Source of the DNA: Oceanobacillus polygoni
GTDB lineage: Bacteria > Bacillota > Bacilli > Bacillales > Amphibacillaceae
Assembly (NCBI RefSeq): GCF_008304605.1
Contig: NZ_PIJY01000007.1
Coordinates: forward strand, 23,091-87,090
Direction of reading: 5' to 3'
Length of the DNA: 64,000 bases
The position numbers were made by a program, and so were the translations under genes. Below are positions 61,873-64,000 of this stretch, piece after piece; the first letter of the stretch is position 1, and each line of letters opens with the position of its first letter. The notes under the pieces are model-generated. The model saw only the letters and a list, made by a program, of their open reading frames with translations. It had not been told where the DNA came from and searched no databases.

Positions 61873-63061
61873 TTAAGTTCACCTCGCTATCACTTGCTAG
61901 TGCGGCAATTACAGCTCCACGCACAATGATTCCCTCCAACTTCTCATCTTTCATAACAGCTACTGGTGTTGTAGAGTCATAAATGATATTGAAGATGTCC
62001 TGCATCGCTGTATCACGATTTACTTTAGGGATATCCGTTCGAACAATCTCTGTTAAGTCTTTAATTTCATTCTTACGGGCTTCTGAAGCATCTTCAGCTG
62101 TAACATACCCCTTTAAATTGCGTTTGCTATCGATGACTAAAATGCTCGATATTCCTTCTTCTCGCATCCGCTCTAGTGCAACTCTTGGTCCATGCTTTTC
62201 AATATTTACTGTTTCAGGACGCTTCATAATATGCTGTGCTGTTAAGATTTTAGAAATATCTACGTCTTCAACGAATTTTTCAACATAATCGTTAGCTGGA
62301 TTAACCAGTATTTCTTCTGGTGTACCTATCTGAACGATGACACCATCTTTCATTAAAGCAATTCGATCCCCAAGGCGAAGCGCCTCATCTAAATCATGGG
62401 TAATAAATATAATTGTCTTTTTCATCGTAGACTGTAAATCTATCAATTCATCCTGCATTTCTTTACGAATGAGTGGATCCAATGCAGAGAATGCTTCATC
62501 CATTAACAGCACCTTCGGATCGTTCGCAAGTGCTCGAGCAAGACCAACCCGCTGCTGCATTCCTCCAGATAACTGGCTAGGCTTTTGGTGGATATAGTCA
62601 CCCAATCCAACCAATTCCAAAGCTTTCTTTGCTCTTTCTTCTCTTTCTTCTTTTGGTGCATTTTGAATTTCAAGTCCATATTCAGCATTTTTCAATATGG
62701 TTCGATGCGGAAATAGAGCAAATTGCTGAAAAACCATACTTAGTTTTTCTCTGCGAATCTGACGTAGTGAATTCTTATCCATTTTCGATAAATCTTCACC
62801 ATCGATGAAAATATTTCCTTCTGTTGGTTCAATTAATCGATTTAGCAAGCGGACTAATGTCGATTTACCACTACCGGATAACCCCATAATGACAAATATT
62901 TCGCCGGCCTCAACAGAGAATGATGCCCGGTTTACCCCAACCGTACTTCCTGTCTCTTTTAATATCTCTTCTTTTGTTAAACCTTTATCTAGTAATTTTA
63001 ATGCTTGTTTTTTATTTTTACCAAACACCTTCGATAAATTTTTCGCCTCAATTATTGGCAT
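61862..63061 (-). CDS. opuAA: glycine betaine ABC ATPase OpuAA
   Basis: ATPase subunit, 399 residues. Walker [11 protein letters not shown]-loop [14 protein letters not shown], signature [20 protein letters not shown], Walker [14 protein letters not shown], switch HDLDEAL. Two C-terminal CBS domains follow (from about residue 275), which in OpuA sense ionic strength. The N-terminal [20 protein letters not shown] is typical. GAGGTGAGAGGT before 63061 sets the start at MPIIEAKNL; the 26 open codons before it are ignored. Confidence 0.96.
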   Translation of the reverse strand: MPIIEAKNLSKVFGKNKKQALKLLDKGLTKEEILKETGSTVGVNRASFSVEAGEIFVIMGLSGSGKSTLVRLLNRLIEPTEGNIFIDGEDLSKMDKNSLRQIRREKLSMVFQQFALFPHRTILKNAEYGLEIQNAPKEEREERAKKALELVGLGDYIHQKPSQLSGGMQQRVGLARALANDPKVLLMDEAFSALDPLIRKEMQDELIDLQSTMKKTIIFITHDLDEALRLGDRIALMKDGVIVQIGTPEEILVNPANDYVEKFVEDVDISKILTAQHIMKRPETVNIEKHGPRVALERMREEGISSILVIDSKRNLKGYVTAEDASEARKNEIKDLTEIVRTDIPKVNRDTAMQDIFNIIYDSTTPVAVMKDEKLEGIIVRGAVIAALASDSEVNLNAE

Positions 63062-63340
63062 ACCTCTCACCTCTTTTTTAGTCTTACTATGTGTATTTAC
63101 GACGCATGTTAATAGTCTTGCTACTTTTCTACCAGACAATAGCCATTAGAAAATTGGCTTAGCGCCAAAGCTTCCACTTCGTAAAGTGTGCAATATTTTA
63201 CTGATTTTCTAGAACAGTATCTGTAATCAGAAGAAAAGTTCCTAAATTAAAGCAAAGTCACTTATACCCGAACAGCAATTAGTCACTTTACAACTATAAA
63301 CCTTTCCAATTTTAACTACAAACTTTAAATTCGGTTGTTT

Positions 63341-63365
63341 TTGTATATTTTATACGTACAATATA
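63341..63365. promoter_or_regulatory. candidate GbsR-type operator in the opuA/regulator spacer
   Basis: Nested inverted repeats TTGTA/TACAA (63341-63361) and TATATT/AATATA (63344-63365) in the 435-base spacer between the divergent genes. I could not place a confident promoter pair for opuAA; the spacer otherwise holds no gene. Confidence 0.3.
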
Positions 63366-63496
63366 AATTGCATGAACTACACCTGGTTTATTCGTTTATT
63401 TTCGTTCATTTGCTTCCAATTACTACTTAAAAGGAAATTTTTAATACCTGCAAATTTCATGTATGCTTTTAAATAGGGATGTTATAGGAGGATGTT

Positions 63497-63934
63497 ATGG
63501 GGAATCTGAACACGAACGATAAAACAATAGTTAAAATCATGATCGAATTCTCAAAGACAATTGAATTGTTCGGATTAACAACATTAGAAGCGCGATTATT
63601 TGCGTATCTATATTTATCTGAAGATGCTATGACATTGGATGAGATGAGTGAAGCATTAGGAAAAAGTAAAGCATCTATTAGTACGAATATCCGAAGTCTA
63701 GCCGAATTAAACCTTGTAACACGCGTTTGGAAAAAAGGAGTACGGAAAGATTTATACGAAGCTAATTCCCAATTATTTAAAACATTTATGACTTCTTACC
63801 TTAGGAAATGGGTCGATGTAGCTCGGCGTCAGAAAAGTTCCCTAGAGGAGATAAACAACCACTATATAAATCAAAACAATCATGGAATAACACAGACAGA
63901 GGAACAAGTATGCATAACTGTAACCGTCAAGTAG
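63497..63934 (+). CDS. GbsR/MarR-like regulator of betaine transport
   Basis: A 145-residue winged-helix protein of the GbsR family (choline- or betaine-sensing regulators). The N-terminal FSKTIELFGLTTLEARLFAY and DEMSEALGKSKASISTNIRS helix-turn-helix and wing (LNLVTRVWKKGVRKDLYEAN) are complete. Known relatives GbsR and OpcR have about 180 residues, so this C-terminus is shorter; the last 15 residues (ITQTEEQVCITVTVK) look atypical. RBS AGGAGGATGTT. Its divergent position suggests it controls opuA. Confidence 0.85.
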   Translation: MGNLNTNDKTIVKIMIEFSKTIELFGLTTLEARLFAYLYLSEDAMTLDEMSEALGKSKASISTNIRSLAELNLVTRVWKKGVRKDLYEANSQLFKTFMTSYLRKWVDVARRQKSSLEEINNHYINQNNHGITQTEEQVCITVTVK

Positions 63935-64000
63935 AAAGTTACAGTTTTCGATAATTAATTTGAAACACTTTCTTCTCCAAAAATAGATAATCTATGTTTC

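Overview
The window comes from a low-GC, Gram-positive, spore-forming member of the Bacillaceae. Its gene content and order (cggR-gapA-pgk-tpiA-gpmI-eno, secG-esterase-rnr-smpB-ssrA, OpuA, Sda, a CYP152 peroxygenase) resemble Oceanobacillus/Virgibacillus-type halotolerant bacilli. That placement is inferred from protein resemblance and not from a search. RBSs are strong AGGAGG types, starts are ATG/GTG/TTG, and most genes lie on the minus strand.

Region by region: 1-6.4 kb holds a partial Na+/dicarboxylate symporter, a CYP152 fatty-acid peroxygenase, a DUF998 membrane protein, the old yellow enzyme NamA and a patatin-like lipase. 6.5-10.2 kb is a copper module (csoR-copA-copZ under a CsoR-type promoter, plus a 16-cysteine four-helix copper-storage protein). 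10.4-11.9 kb is a guanine-class purine riboswitch in front of the nucleoside transporter NupG. 12-17.8 kb has a frameshifted remnant, an Sda-like sporulation checkpoint protein, the YdhK lipoprotein, cadC-cadA with two CadC operators, an aldo/keto reductase pseudogene and a DUF1801 protein. 18.5-24.4 kb is the trans-translation/RNA-quality block (ssrA, smpB, rnr, esterase, secG) with a ZIP metal transporter inserted. 24.5-38.2 kb holds ptsI, salvage and redox enzymes, the complete lower-glycolysis operon with the CggR operator, and rpoN (sigma-54). 38.3-44.3 kb holds YitT, two alpha/beta hydrolases, an FAH-family enzyme and a DUF2207 protein. 44.4-50.2 kb is a five-gene peptide ABC importer. 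50.3-51.4 kb has an RNase HI-like protein and shikimate kinase. 51.7-58.6 kb is a ketone-body/3-hydroxybutyrate utilisation locus with its own sigma-54 activator and a -24/-12 promoter. 58.8-64 kb has two small unknown proteins, tRNA-Arg(CCG), and the OpuA glycine-betaine importer with a divergent GbsR-type regulator.

The most striking feature is that the tmRNA gene is split. The T-arm is interrupted by a 426-nt group I intron, placed after a U and ending in G, with a P7-like AAGATATAGTC block. The intron itself carries a 138-bp inverted-repeat element of a family that has another copy about 0.6 kb away. A second notable signal is an ~85-bp two-hairpin repeat. It occurs three times, always upstream of a gene start and in the same orientation relative to that gene (ZIP transporter, ptsI, pgk). 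The ketone-body locus also carries the decayed remains of a second, similar gene set.
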